A DNA stretch of 15,950 nt, from positions 1-15,950 of the forward strand of contig CAINUH010000241.1 in assembly GCA_903853735.1 (NCBI GenBank), written 5' to 3'. The notes under the pieces are model-generated. The model was not told the DNA's origin. It did no database searches and worked only from the letters and a program-made list of their open reading frames with translations. The translations under genes and the position numbers were made by a program. Source of the stretch: an uncultured Desulfomonile sp. GTDB taxonomy: Bacteria > Desulfobacterota > Desulfomonilia > Desulfomonilales > Desulfomonilaceae. Below, piece after piece: positions 7,425 to 14,414 of the stretch (position 1 is its first letter; each line of letters starts with the position of its first letter).

Positions 7425-8081
7425 TCATCTCACAGATAGATATGGTTCAGCCTTCTTGGTCCAAGAGCTGTTTGGGTAAGCTGCCAAGAGTTTTTCGTAC
7501 GTTTCCTGCATTACCTTCAGGTCTTTTGTGCTTTTGAAACGGGCCACCCCCCAATAATACATCGCTTCAGGAGCCTCCTCACTTTTCGGATAACCGGATA
7601 CCAGCCGGCTGAAGTCGGAAGCCCCTTCGGCATACTGGCCCGCCTGGAGTTTCACCTTTCCAATTCCTAGCATGAGAGCTGAAATTAAGTTCTCGGGGGA
7701 GAGGAATCCTTCATTTCGGTATACCTCATTCCCTTGAGCATCCAGGGCGATGAGAGTCGGCGTCCACGTGACCCGGAAACGAACCGCAAGCGGTTGTTGA
7801 TCGTAACGCATTCGAACCGGGATCACGTTGTGCCGCATGAATTCTATTACTGCCGGGTTGGGATACGTAACCGCATCCATTTTTTTGCAGCCCATTCAAT
7901 TTGGGTTGAAAAAATCGATGAAAACAGTCTTGTTTTCAGAACGTGACTGCGCCATTGCCGCATCGAAATCCGTCAGCCACTGAATGCCCTGAACATGCGA
8001 TCCGTTTGTTTGAGCCCATGAAATACCCGTAGCCTGAAAGACCACAAGCAGACCCACGATCACCAACGCCGGATGTCTCAT
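7425..8081 (-). CDS. Secreted thioredoxin-fold selenoprotein (UxxC) with C-terminal TPR-like helices
   Basis: Read through one in-frame TGA (7896-7898), this is a 218-residue protein. It has an N-terminal signal peptide of about 23 residues (hydrophobic VIVGLLVVFQ, cleavage near SWA-Q). A thioredoxin-like domain follows: strand VFIDFFNPN, active site U62-M-G-C65, and the cis-proline TPT turn at about Pro108 (VTWTPTLIALD). About 80 residues of TPR-like helices close the protein (LQAGQYAEGASDFSRLVSGYP, then YEKLLAAYP). The TGA is exactly where the first Cys of CxxC is expected, and both sides belong to one fold, so selenocysteine insertion explains the gene. It is likely a periplasmic thiol/selenol reductase or isomerase. 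Start: ATG at 8079-8081 with AAGGAG 7 bases upstream; a TTG two codons earlier is too close to that site. The alternative is a nonsense mutation of TGC/TGT. No conventional neighbour in its operon is visible. Confidence 0.85.
7861..7878 (-). promoter_or_regulatory. Candidate bacterial SECIS hairpin
   Basis: In the mRNA, 17 bases after the UGA, GGAUGCG can pair with CGUAUCC around the four-base loop GUUA. All seven pairs form, one of them G-U. The loop begins 25 bases after the UGA and its first base is G. This agrees with the general description of bacterial SECIS elements: an apical loop about 16-37 bases downstream, with a conserved G in the first two loop positions. The hairpin lies inside the coding region, as bacterial SECIS elements do. 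The pairing is seen directly; SelB recognition is inferred. Confidence 0.65.
7896..7898 (-). other. In-frame TGA, predicted selenocysteine codon (Sec62)
   Basis: The codon lies between FFNPN and MGCKKMD in an otherwise unbroken frame of 61 codons before and 156 after it. It takes the place of the first cysteine in a thioredoxin CxxC, giving U-M-G-C. The following ATG (7893-7895) has no Shine-Dalgarno, which argues against a separate downstream gene. Confidence 0.8.
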
Positions 8082-8416
8082 TGCCAATCTCCTTGGAAAG
8101 TAGTCACAGCGGCCTTTCTATGGCACAGAACTCACCATCGTGAAAGCACATTCGTCTCAAAAGATCTCTAAGCACCTACCAGTTTCAGGCCTATTCGGGC
8201 TAACCGCCCACTGAACCCAGTACATACTGCTGCTTCTTGTGAATCGATGCCTCTTTCAAGTCGCGTAACAGCCTCATGTAATCCATAAGGGAGGTGATGA
8301 TGTTGTTTCTTGTAACCACTTGACCGCCAATCGTGGAACGGATACAAGGTCATACATCGTTATCCGTATAATTCTTTGGAGTTCAGCCTCTGGGAATTCC
8401 CGATGTAGTAGTGTAC
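8082..8416. other. Divergent intergenic region between selenoprotein and first cbiA gene
   Basis: No supportable gene is seen. A 61-codon minus-strand frame (8168-8353) lacks a ribosome site and any recognisable motif. The region should carry the promoters of both divergent genes. On the plus side there is a good -10 candidate (see 8367-8372) and a perfect palindrome GGGAATTCCC at 8392-8401. I looked for a cobalamin riboswitch because of the downstream gene. A piece resembling part of the B12 box (around 8200-8215) is present, but without the rest of the conserved structure. Confidence 0.4.
8367..8372 (+). promoter_or_regulatory. Candidate -10 hexamer for cbiA copy 1
   Basis: The sequence is a perfect TATAAT. 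No convincing -35 hexamer lies 15-18 bases upstream, nor is there an extended -10 TG. Initiation about 7 bases downstream would give a leader of about 38 bases carrying the GGGAATTCCC palindrome. This is a weak call based on one hexamer. Confidence 0.25.
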
Positions 8417-9907
8417 ATGCCCATGACTTTTGGCGTCCCAAGAATAATCACCGCGGCTCTCAGAGGAGGTGCCGGTAAGACGCTTATCACAGTGGGGCTG
8501 ATTGCAGCCCTCCGGCGGAGAGGGATCCTGGTGAGCGCTTTCAAGAAAGGCCCCGACTACATCGACGCGGGGTGGTTAGGTCTGGCAGCAGGTCGTGAAT
8601 GTTACAATTTGGACCAGTACCTGTTCAACAATGAAACGTTGAAGTACTCGTTTCTGAGGAGATCTCAAGGGGCACATGCGGCCATCATCGAAGGAAACCG
8701 TGGGCTGTTCGACGGGGTAGATTCTAACGGAAGTTATAGTACTGCTGAATTGGCCAAGTTGTTAAAATCTCCGGTAATACTAATTATAGACGCGACGAAG
8801 ATGACTCGGACCGCCGTTGCTCTGGTGCTTGGATGTAGTGCCATGGATTCCGATCTGAAGTTGGCCGGAGTAATTCTCAACCGAGTAGCAGGAGACCGAC
8901 ATGAAAGAATTCTACGAGAATCCATTGAGAACACCTGCTCGGTTCCGGTTATTGGCTCGGTTATTAAACTGTCCTTAGCCAACTTTCCTCAAAGGCATTT
9001 AGGTCTTCTCCCCTTGCATGAGCATCCAGCGGCGGCGGAGTTTGTGGAGGAAGCCGGCAACATTGTTGAGCGGTCCGTGGATCTGGATGGACTGATGAGA
9101 ATAGCCGGCTCGGCAGATCAATTCGGCTCAGCGCCAATTGATGTTTCAAATCGTGAGGGGGATAAGAATAGGTCTCACAAAGGCATCCGAGTAGGGATAA
9201 TGAAAGATTCGGCGTTCCAATTCTACTATCCGGAAAACCTGGAATCCCTCACTTCAACAGGTGCTCAACTCGTCCCAGTCAGTGCCCTGGAGGCGTCGGA
9301 GCTTCCCGATTTGGACTGTCTATACATAGGGGGCGGTTTTCCCGAGATGTATGCTGAACGATTGGCAGACAATGCAGGTTTCAGGCGGTCTCTTTTGAAC
9401 GCCATTGACCGGGATCTGCCGGTTTATGCGGAGTGTGGCGGTCTCATGTACCTGTCCAGGAGCATCCGCATAGACGAAAGAGTGTTTCCCATGGTGGGAG
9501 TTTTCCAAGCCGACACTGTTCTGGAAAGAAAACCACAGGGACTGGGCTATGTCCGCGTGCAAGTGGCACAACCGAACCCATTTTACCCTGTCGGCGCGAT
9601 CCTATCCGGCCACGAGTTTCATTATTCATCGGTGTCAGGGCTGGATCAATCTGGAATGGGATACGCCTTTGAAGTATTGAGGGGGCACGGCATAGACGGT
9701 CGCCGTGACGGCATGTTTGTTCGCAACACCTTAGGCACCTACATGCACGTCCATTCGTTAGGCGAACCACTGTGGGCTTGCGGCATCCTCAAAAAGGCTT
9801 CAGAATTCAGAAGGCTATCCAGTGTAAAGCGAATTGAGGGATTCCGTAAAGAGTCTGATCAAACTCTTACAGGGTGCAAGCAGAAACAACATCAAAATGG
9901 TATTTGA
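8417..9907 (+). CDS. cbiA: Cobyrinate a,c-diamide synthase family amidotransferase, tandem copy 1
   Basis: This family uses glutamine and ATP to amidate the a and c acetate side chains of cobyrinate; relatives amidate siroheme (DsrN) or Ni-sirohydrochlorin (CfbB). The 496-residue protein starts with an ATP-binding P-loop domain, with GGAGKT at residues 17-22, FKKGPDYIDAGW and EGNRGLFDG. It ends with a class I-like glutaminase domain carrying the nucleophile Cys340 (YAECGGLMYL) and a histidine near the end (YMHVHSLGEP). Length fits the family (about 450-500). The start is not fixed by a clear ribosome site. GTG 8411, ATG 8417 and ATG 8423 are possible; 8417 gives the same distance to the P-loop as copy 2. 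It is about two thirds identical by eye to copy 2 over the N-terminal half. Which tetrapyrrole it uses cannot be decided here. Confidence 0.9.
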   Translation: MPMTFGVPRIITAALRGGAGKTLITVGLIAALRRRGILVSAFKKGPDYIDAGWLGLAAGRECYNLDQYLFNNETLKYSFLRRSQGAHAAIIEGNRGLFDGVDSNGSYSTAELAKLLKSPVILIIDATKMTRTAVALVLGCSAMDSDLKLAGVILNRVAGDRHERILRESIENTCSVPVIGSVIKLSLANFPQRHLGLLPLHEHPAAAEFVEEAGNIVERSVDLDGLMRIAGSADQFGSAPIDVSNREGDKNRSHKGIRVGIMKDSAFQFYYPENLESLTSTGAQLVPVSALEASELPDLDCLYIGGGFPEMYAERLADNAGFRRSLLNAIDRDLPVYAECGGLMYLSRSIRIDERVFPMVGVFQADTVLERKPQGLGYVRVQVAQPNPFYPVGAILSGHEFHYSSVSGLDQSGMGYAFEVLRGHGIDGRRDGMFVRNTLGTYMHVHSLGEPLWACGILKKASEFRRLSSVKRIEGFRKESDQTLTGCKQKQHQNGI

Positions 9908-10034
9908 AGATACCGTGTGCTTGAGGTCAAGAAAGACAAGAGAGTGCGATCTCAGTCAAATCGGTCACATCGGATACGAGAACCGGCCCGACAATTCAAT
10001 GCAGCGTCCCACATTTTTGGAGAGTGAACTGAAG

Positions 10035-11465
10035 ATGGCAGACAATATTAACGTTCCCAGGATAGTGCTGGCAGCCCTTAAAGGAGGTGCGGGCAAGACT
10101 TTTATCACCGTTGGATTGGCCGCAGCGCTCCGGAGGAGGGGACTATCCTTGGCAATGTTCAAGAAAGGCCCCGACTATATCGACGCAGGCTGGCTCGGCT
10201 TGGCTGCCGGATGTAATTGTTACAATCTCGATGCCTATCTGTTCGAACAAGACGTTGTCACGGATTCGTTCCTGAAAAGGTGCGCTGGTAGTCAAGCAGC
10301 GCTCATTGAGGGCAATAGGGGTCTTTTCGACGGAGTCGACTCCATGGGTAGGTACAGCACGGCAGAACTTGCAAAGCTGTTGAAAGCGCCGGTCATAATA
10401 ATCGTTGATGCAACCAAGATGACGCGGACAGCGGCAGCGCTTGTCCTGGGCTGCAAAGTCCTTGACCCCGATTTGGCAATACAAGGCGTAATATTGAATA
10501 GAGTGGCAGGCGCAAGACATGAAAAGGTGCTCGGTGAATCGATTGAGAATGTCTGCTCGATTCCGGTCCTCGGATCTGTCGGTAAGATAGCGGTTGAACA
10601 TTTTCCTCAGCGGCATCTCGGAGTACTTCCATCATACGAGCATCCCCAGGCCCAGGGCTTTCTTGAAGAAGCCGCGGATGTTGTTGAGAGGAGTGTTGAT
10701 TTGGATTGCTTGCTGGAAATAGCATCCTGCGCAGAAGTCCTTGCCCCAAGAGATGATCTGGAACTCTTCCGAGACAAGCCCGCTCTGTATGCCGGCCTGA
10801 AAATAGGCGTCCTAAAGGATTCAGCCTTCCAGTTTTACTACCCTGAGAACCTTGAAGTCCTTTCCGCTACCGGAGCGGAACTCGTCGAAATAAGTGCCCT
10901 TGAGCCTATGAGGCTTCCTCCAATAGATGCCTTGTACATCGGTGGCGGCTTTCCCGAAACCCACGCCGGCATTCTCGCTCAGAATTCAGTTTTCAAGGAG
11001 TCCATTCGAGATGCCGTTGAGGGTGGACTCCCCGTTTATGCCGAATGTGGCGGATTGATGTATCTGTCTAAGTCGCTGCGTATCGATGATAGGGTCTATC
11101 CTATGGTAGGAGTGTTCCCCGTTGACACGGTACTGGAACGAAAGCCTCAAGGGCACGGCTATATTCACGTAGAAGTCTCTGGAATTAACCCGTTTTTCCA
11201 GATAGGGACCTCCTTGACCGGCCACGAATTCCACTATTCGTACGTTACACCAATCCGAGAGCACGATGCTTCGTATGCGTTCAAAGTACTGAGGGGACAT
11301 GGCATGGATGGCATGCATGACGGTATATGCAAATACAATGCTCTGGGGACTTATGTGCATCTGCATGCCCTCGGTGCACCGCTTTGGGCCGATGGTATCC
11401 TGGCTCGTGCCAAGGATTTTAGCAAGGGACTCAACAAACATGGGAAATCGAACTCATTTGCATGA
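10035..11465 (+). CDS. cbiA: Cobyrinate a,c-diamide synthase family amidotransferase, tandem copy 2
   Basis: This 476-residue paralogue of the preceding gene has the same domain order: P-loop GGAGKT at residues 17-22, FKKGPDYIDAGW, EGNRGLFDG, glutaminase nucleophile Cys338 (YAECGGLMYL) and terminal YVHLHALGAP. All the catalytic signatures seen in copy 1 are kept, so both copies appear active. The frame is open from 9834, inside copy 1, but homology begins at the ATG at 10035, which has GGAGAG around 10018-10023. The preceding 127 bases carry no recognisable gene. The 3' end overlaps the helicase gene start by 26 bases. The divergence between copies suggests either an old duplication with different substrates (cobyrinate versus siroheme or another sirohydrochlorin derivative) or acquisition of a paralogue. 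Family assignment is sure; the reaction is not. Confidence 0.9.
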   Translation: MADNINVPRIVLAALKGGAGKTFITVGLAAALRRRGLSLAMFKKGPDYIDAGWLGLAAGCNCYNLDAYLFEQDVVTDSFLKRCAGSQAALIEGNRGLFDGVDSMGRYSTAELAKLLKAPVIIIVDATKMTRTAAALVLGCKVLDPDLAIQGVILNRVAGARHEKVLGESIENVCSIPVLGSVGKIAVEHFPQRHLGVLPSYEHPQAQGFLEEAADVVERSVDLDCLLEIASCAEVLAPRDDLELFRDKPALYAGLKIGVLKDSAFQFYYPENLEVLSATGAELVEISALEPMRLPPIDALYIGGGFPETHAGILAQNSVFKESIRDAVEGGLPVYAECGGLMYLSKSLRIDDRVYPMVGVFPVDTVLERKPQGHGYIHVEVSGINPFFQIGTSLTGHEFHYSYVTPIREHDASYAFKVLRGHGMDGMHDGICKYNALGTYVHLHALGAPLWADGILARAKDFSKGLNKHGKSNSFA

Positions 11466-13464
11466 TCAATACAATACAATACGAGCCATGCTAGGACCTG
11501 ATGGGATCGTGGCCCAGTCGATAAGAGGGTATGAACATCGCAGACAGCAGATCGACATGGCCCTGGAAGTATTCAAATCCCTTCAATCAGGTGAACGTCT
11601 CATCATAGAAGCTCCCACCGGCACGGGCAAAACCCTGGCCTATCTGATTGCTGCTGCGTTGAGCCGCAAAAAGGTGGCCATATCCACGGGCACCAAGAAC
11701 CTTCAAGAGCAGTTGTTCTTCAAAGATGTGCCCTTTGTCCGAAAAAACATTTTCCCTGGTCTCAAGACAGCTCTTCTCAAAGGCCGGGGTAATTTTGTCT
11801 GCCACTCCCAGATGAGGCGTTTTTTGCGGCAGCCTTACTTGCAGGCGAATGACGATTCCAATTCTTTGAAAGACATACTGGATTGGTACAGGGCGACTAA
11901 AGCCACCGGACAAGGAGATAGGGCCGAACTGGAAAACCTTTCGGACGATAACAGTATTTGGCCGGAAATTTCCTCGAGCACTGAAACCTGCCTCGGTAAG
12001 AGATGTCCCGACAAAGAGGAATGCTTTGTCTTGAAAATGAGGGCCCGCGCGGCCGATTCCGACCTGATGATCGTCAATCATCACTTGCTCGCGTCCGATC
12101 TTGCCGTGAGAGAAGCCGGATTCGGAGAAGTTATTCCACGTTACGAAGCACTAATAGTGGACGAGGCACATGGGTTTGAAGACGCGGCGACCAAGCACTT
12201 CGGCTTTCACATCAGCTTTTTCAGGATAGCTCGTTTCGTCCGTGATGCCCGCTCCGAGCTGAACGAATCAAAAGTGTCCGACCAAAAGTTTCTCAAAGCC
12301 CTCAGCGAGGTAGAAGATAAGAGTAGACGTATCTTTGCCATTTTCCCTGATGTGGGCTCACAGGGGACACGATTCGGTCCAGTCGATCCAGAGGTGGCTG
12401 AAACCCGAAACATAATCTGTGGCAACCTGGACAGCCTTGCTTCGATGATTCGAAACTTACCCCAGGCAACGGAAGAACTGCGCGCCGTTGCTCGGAGAGC
12501 CAATGATATTAGTGCTGAAATCAAAACCACCCTCACTGACCAACCTTCAGGTGAATATGCGTGCTGGGCTGAGCGTCGCGAGAGAACCTTGATGCTTCAT
12601 GCTTCCCCCGTGGATGTAGGCCCAATCATTCGCCCCACACTTTACGAAAAAGTCCCAGCCATCGTATTCACTTCGGCTACCCTGTCTTCCGGTGAAACTT
12701 TTGACTACTTCAAGGCTCGACTGGGATTAGATGGCGAGTTCCAGTGTTCTGAAATTATTTTGGATTCTCCATTTGACTTTGAGAGACAAACGATGCTTTA
12801 CATCCCCAAGTCGATTCCTCAGCCCAACGATCCGGCCTTTTCCGATGCGATGGCCACTACAGTTTCTGAGATCTTGAAACGAACAAGGGGAAGAGCGTTC
12901 GTCCTTTTCACTTCGTATCGAAACATGGAATTGGTGTACAGGAAAGTTGAAGGGACAGTCCCTTTCCCCTTAATGATACAGGGTTCCCGTCCCAAGAGTC
13001 GGTTGCTGAAAGATTTTCGGGAAACACCTGGAGCGGTTCTCTTCGCCACCGCGTCGTTTTGGGAAGGAGTTGATGTTCAGGGGGAGGCTTTGTCGTGCGT
13101 TATTGTAGATCGCCTGCCATTCGCTTCTCCTAATGACCCAATAGTTTCCGCCCGGCTGGAAAAACTGAAGAATGAGGAGAAAGAACCCTTTTATTCCTTT
13201 CAAGTACCCATGGCCGTAATCAGTCTCAAACAAGGGCTTGGAAGGTTGATACGCACGGGCTCGGACAGAGGGATTCTTTGTATTCTTGATGTGAGGATCC
13301 TTAAGAAACCTTATGGTCAAGTTTTCTTCAAGAGCCTTTATTCGAGTCCGTTGCGCCATGACTATCGTGACATAGAATCGTTCTTTACCCAAAATAATGC
13401 TGGTCCTGAGACACAGACCAAAGGGGCAAAATCGACACGGCGAACAATAACACCTCGATCCTGA
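11440..13464 (+). CDS. DinG/XPD-like Fe-S superfamily 2 DNA helicase
   Basis: This 674-residue ATP-dependent 5'-3' helicase belongs to the DinG/XPD (Rad3) group. Walker A is EAPTGTGKT (residues 57-65) and the DEAH box is VDEAHG (around 240-245). The Fe-S cluster cysteines between them are Cys121, Cys184, Cys189 and Cys195 (NFVC, then CLGKRCPDKEEC). Motif III is TSATLSSG (411-418) and motif VI is QGLGRLIRTGSDRG (598-611). The family unwinds forked or R-loop DNA in repair and replication restart. No exonuclease domain is fused, unlike Gram-positive DinG. Start: the ATG at 11440 has AAGGGA (11424-11429) 10 bases upstream and overlaps copy 2 of cbiA by 26 bases. A later ATG at 11488 has no ribosome site. 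The overlap implies co-transcription with the cbiA pair, although the functions look unrelated. Confidence 0.92.
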   Translation: MGNRTHLHDQYNTIRAMLGPDGIVAQSIRGYEHRRQQIDMALEVFKSLQSGERLIIEAPTGTGKTLAYLIAAALSRKKVAISTGTKNLQEQLFFKDVPFVRKNIFPGLKTALLKGRGNFVCHSQMRRFLRQPYLQANDDSNSLKDILDWYRATKATGQGDRAELENLSDDNSIWPEISSSTETCLGKRCPDKEECFVLKMRARAADSDLMIVNHHLLASDLAVREAGFGEVIPRYEALIVDEAHGFEDAATKHFGFHISFFRIARFVRDARSELNESKVSDQKFLKALSEVEDKSRRIFAIFPDVGSQGTRFGPVDPEVAETRNIICGNLDSLASMIRNLPQATEELRAVARRANDISAEIKTTLTDQPSGEYACWAERRERTLMLHASPVDVGPIIRPTLYEKVPAIVFTSATLSSGETFDYFKARLGLDGEFQCSEIILDSPFDFERQTMLYIPKSIPQPNDPAFSDAMATTVSEILKRTRGRAFVLFTSYRNMELVYRKVEGTVPFPLMIQGSRPKSRLLKDFRETPGAVLFATASFWEGVDVQGEALSCVIVDRLPFASPNDPIVSARLEKLKNEEKEPFYSFQVPMAVISLKQGLGRLIRTGSDRGILCILDVRILKKPYGQVFFKSLYSSPLRHDYRDIESFFTQNNAGPETQTKGAKSTRRTITPRS

Positions 13465-13625
13465 AGTGCAAGCCGCAGTGCCATGTTCTCGTCATGGTCG
13501 AAGCGCGTTACAAAAACTTCATCCCCGGATGACACCGTCGCGAGAGCAGCGAATCAATCTCGACAAAACTCTTGGCAATGAATATAGTATGTTTCAATCG
13601 CCTGACAGCGGATAGATGAAGGTTT

Positions 13626-13647
13626 ACGGTAACTGAATGATCACCGT
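13626..13647. repeat. Imperfect inverted repeat upstream of stress-type gene
   Basis: ACGGTAA (13626-13632) and TCACCGT (13641-13647) match as inverted repeats at six of seven positions with an 8-base spacer, about 80 bases before the next gene. It is placed where an operator could be. Chance cannot be excluded. The rest of the 265-base gap (13465-13729) shows no gene. Confidence 0.2.
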
Positions 13648-13729
13648 TGAAAAAAGTCCGCGTGCTTTCGGGCAATTGGCAAATATCTAGGCATGGACAG
13701 AAAATTCTAACACAGACAGGAGGAAAAAC

Positions 13730-14260
13730 ATGAGCGGATCGGACACCAATGCAGTTGTAAGCGTATACGAAACCCACAATTTGGCCGAGAGCGCTGTCAA
13801 GGAACTTCAGAAGGCTGGGCTCGATATGAAAAGACTCTCCATTGTGGGCAAGGATTACCACACGGAGGAGCATGTAGCAGGGTACTACAATACTGGGGAC
13901 CGCATGAAGGCCTGGGGCAAAATAGGGGCCTTTTGGGGAGGACTCTGGGGTCTGCTCTTTGGCGCGGCCTTCTTTGTAGTCCCCGGCATAGGTCCCGTTG
14001 CCGTGGCCGGTCCACTAGTAAGTTGGATCGTAGGTGCACTGGAAGGAGCTGTCGTTGTGGGGGGCGCGAGTGCCATCGGTGCAGGGCTGGCTAGTATAGG
14101 CATCCCCAAAGATAGTATCATCAAATATGAGACCCAATTGAAAGCCGATAAGTTCATTCTCCTATTCCACGGGACTGCCGAAGAGATGGAAAAAACCCGC
14201 GGCATTCTCGAGAAAACACAAGCCACTGAAATAAATGTGCATGGTGAATCGGCAAGCTAA
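13730..14260 (+). CDS. General stress protein 17M/YflT-like small membrane-inserting protein
   Basis: This 176-residue protein begins with a short alpha/beta domain (residues 6-45: AVVSVYETHNLAESAVKELQ, then LSIVGKDY) like the N-terminus of the YflT/GSP17M 'general stress protein' group. A glycine- and alanine-rich hydrophobic segment follows at about 60-126 (GAFWGGLWGLLFGAAFFVVP, then GAGLASIGIP), able to form two or three membrane helices with glycine-zipper spacing. A charged C-terminal part returns to the soluble fold (KFILLFHGTAEEMEKTRGIL). The biochemical role of the family is not defined. The start is very well supported by AGGAGG (13718-13723) 6 bases before the ATG. The gene stands alone, in the same direction as its neighbours. 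I saw no clear terminator after it. Confidence 0.75.
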   Translation: MSGSDTNAVVSVYETHNLAESAVKELQKAGLDMKRLSIVGKDYHTEEHVAGYYNTGDRMKAWGKIGAFWGGLWGLLFGAAFFVVPGIGPVAVAGPLVSWIVGALEGAVVVGGASAIGAGLASIGIPKDSIIKYETQLKADKFILLFHGTAEEMEKTRGILEKTQATEINVHGESAS

Positions 14261-14414
14261 CCTTTTTCCCTAAATCAAGGCTAAATTCGCCAGGTCAACT
14301 CGGTAGCCGATCCGTTTTTCCAAGGAAATGAAATGATCTTGGAGCATGGCGTTTCTTGGTATATGTTATGCTGTGAAATTCATTGATACGATGCTTAGGA
14401 AAGGAGTAGTCGAA

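Noticed and set aside
7425..7895. Separate gene starting at the ATG right after the TGA (MGCKKMD)
   Set aside because: There is no ribosome site, and the product would lack the first thioredoxin strand and half of the active site. The frame continues from the upstream piece without a shift.
8160..8230. Cobalamin riboswitch upstream of the first cbiA gene
   Set aside because: A short CGCCCACTG-like stretch recalls part of the B12 element, but the other conserved boxes and the pairing arms could not be found at suitable distances.
8168..8353. Small minus-strand ORF of 61 codons
   Set aside because: It has no ribosome site and no recognisable motif, and it lies in the divergent promoter region; it was not strong enough to call a gene.
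9834..10034. N-terminal extension of the second cbiA gene
   Set aside because: Homology to copy 1 begins at the ATG at 10035; the upstream frame overlaps the end of copy 1 and shows no family sequence.
11299..11439. N-terminal extension of the helicase to the upstream in-frame ATG
   Set aside because: It would lie entirely inside the conserved C-terminal coding region of the second cbiA gene and has no helicase homology.
13675..13692. Sigma-54 promoter before the stress-type gene (TTGGCA...GGC)
   Set aside because: The spacing of the GG and GC elements is off by one base and the -12 box lacks TTGC.
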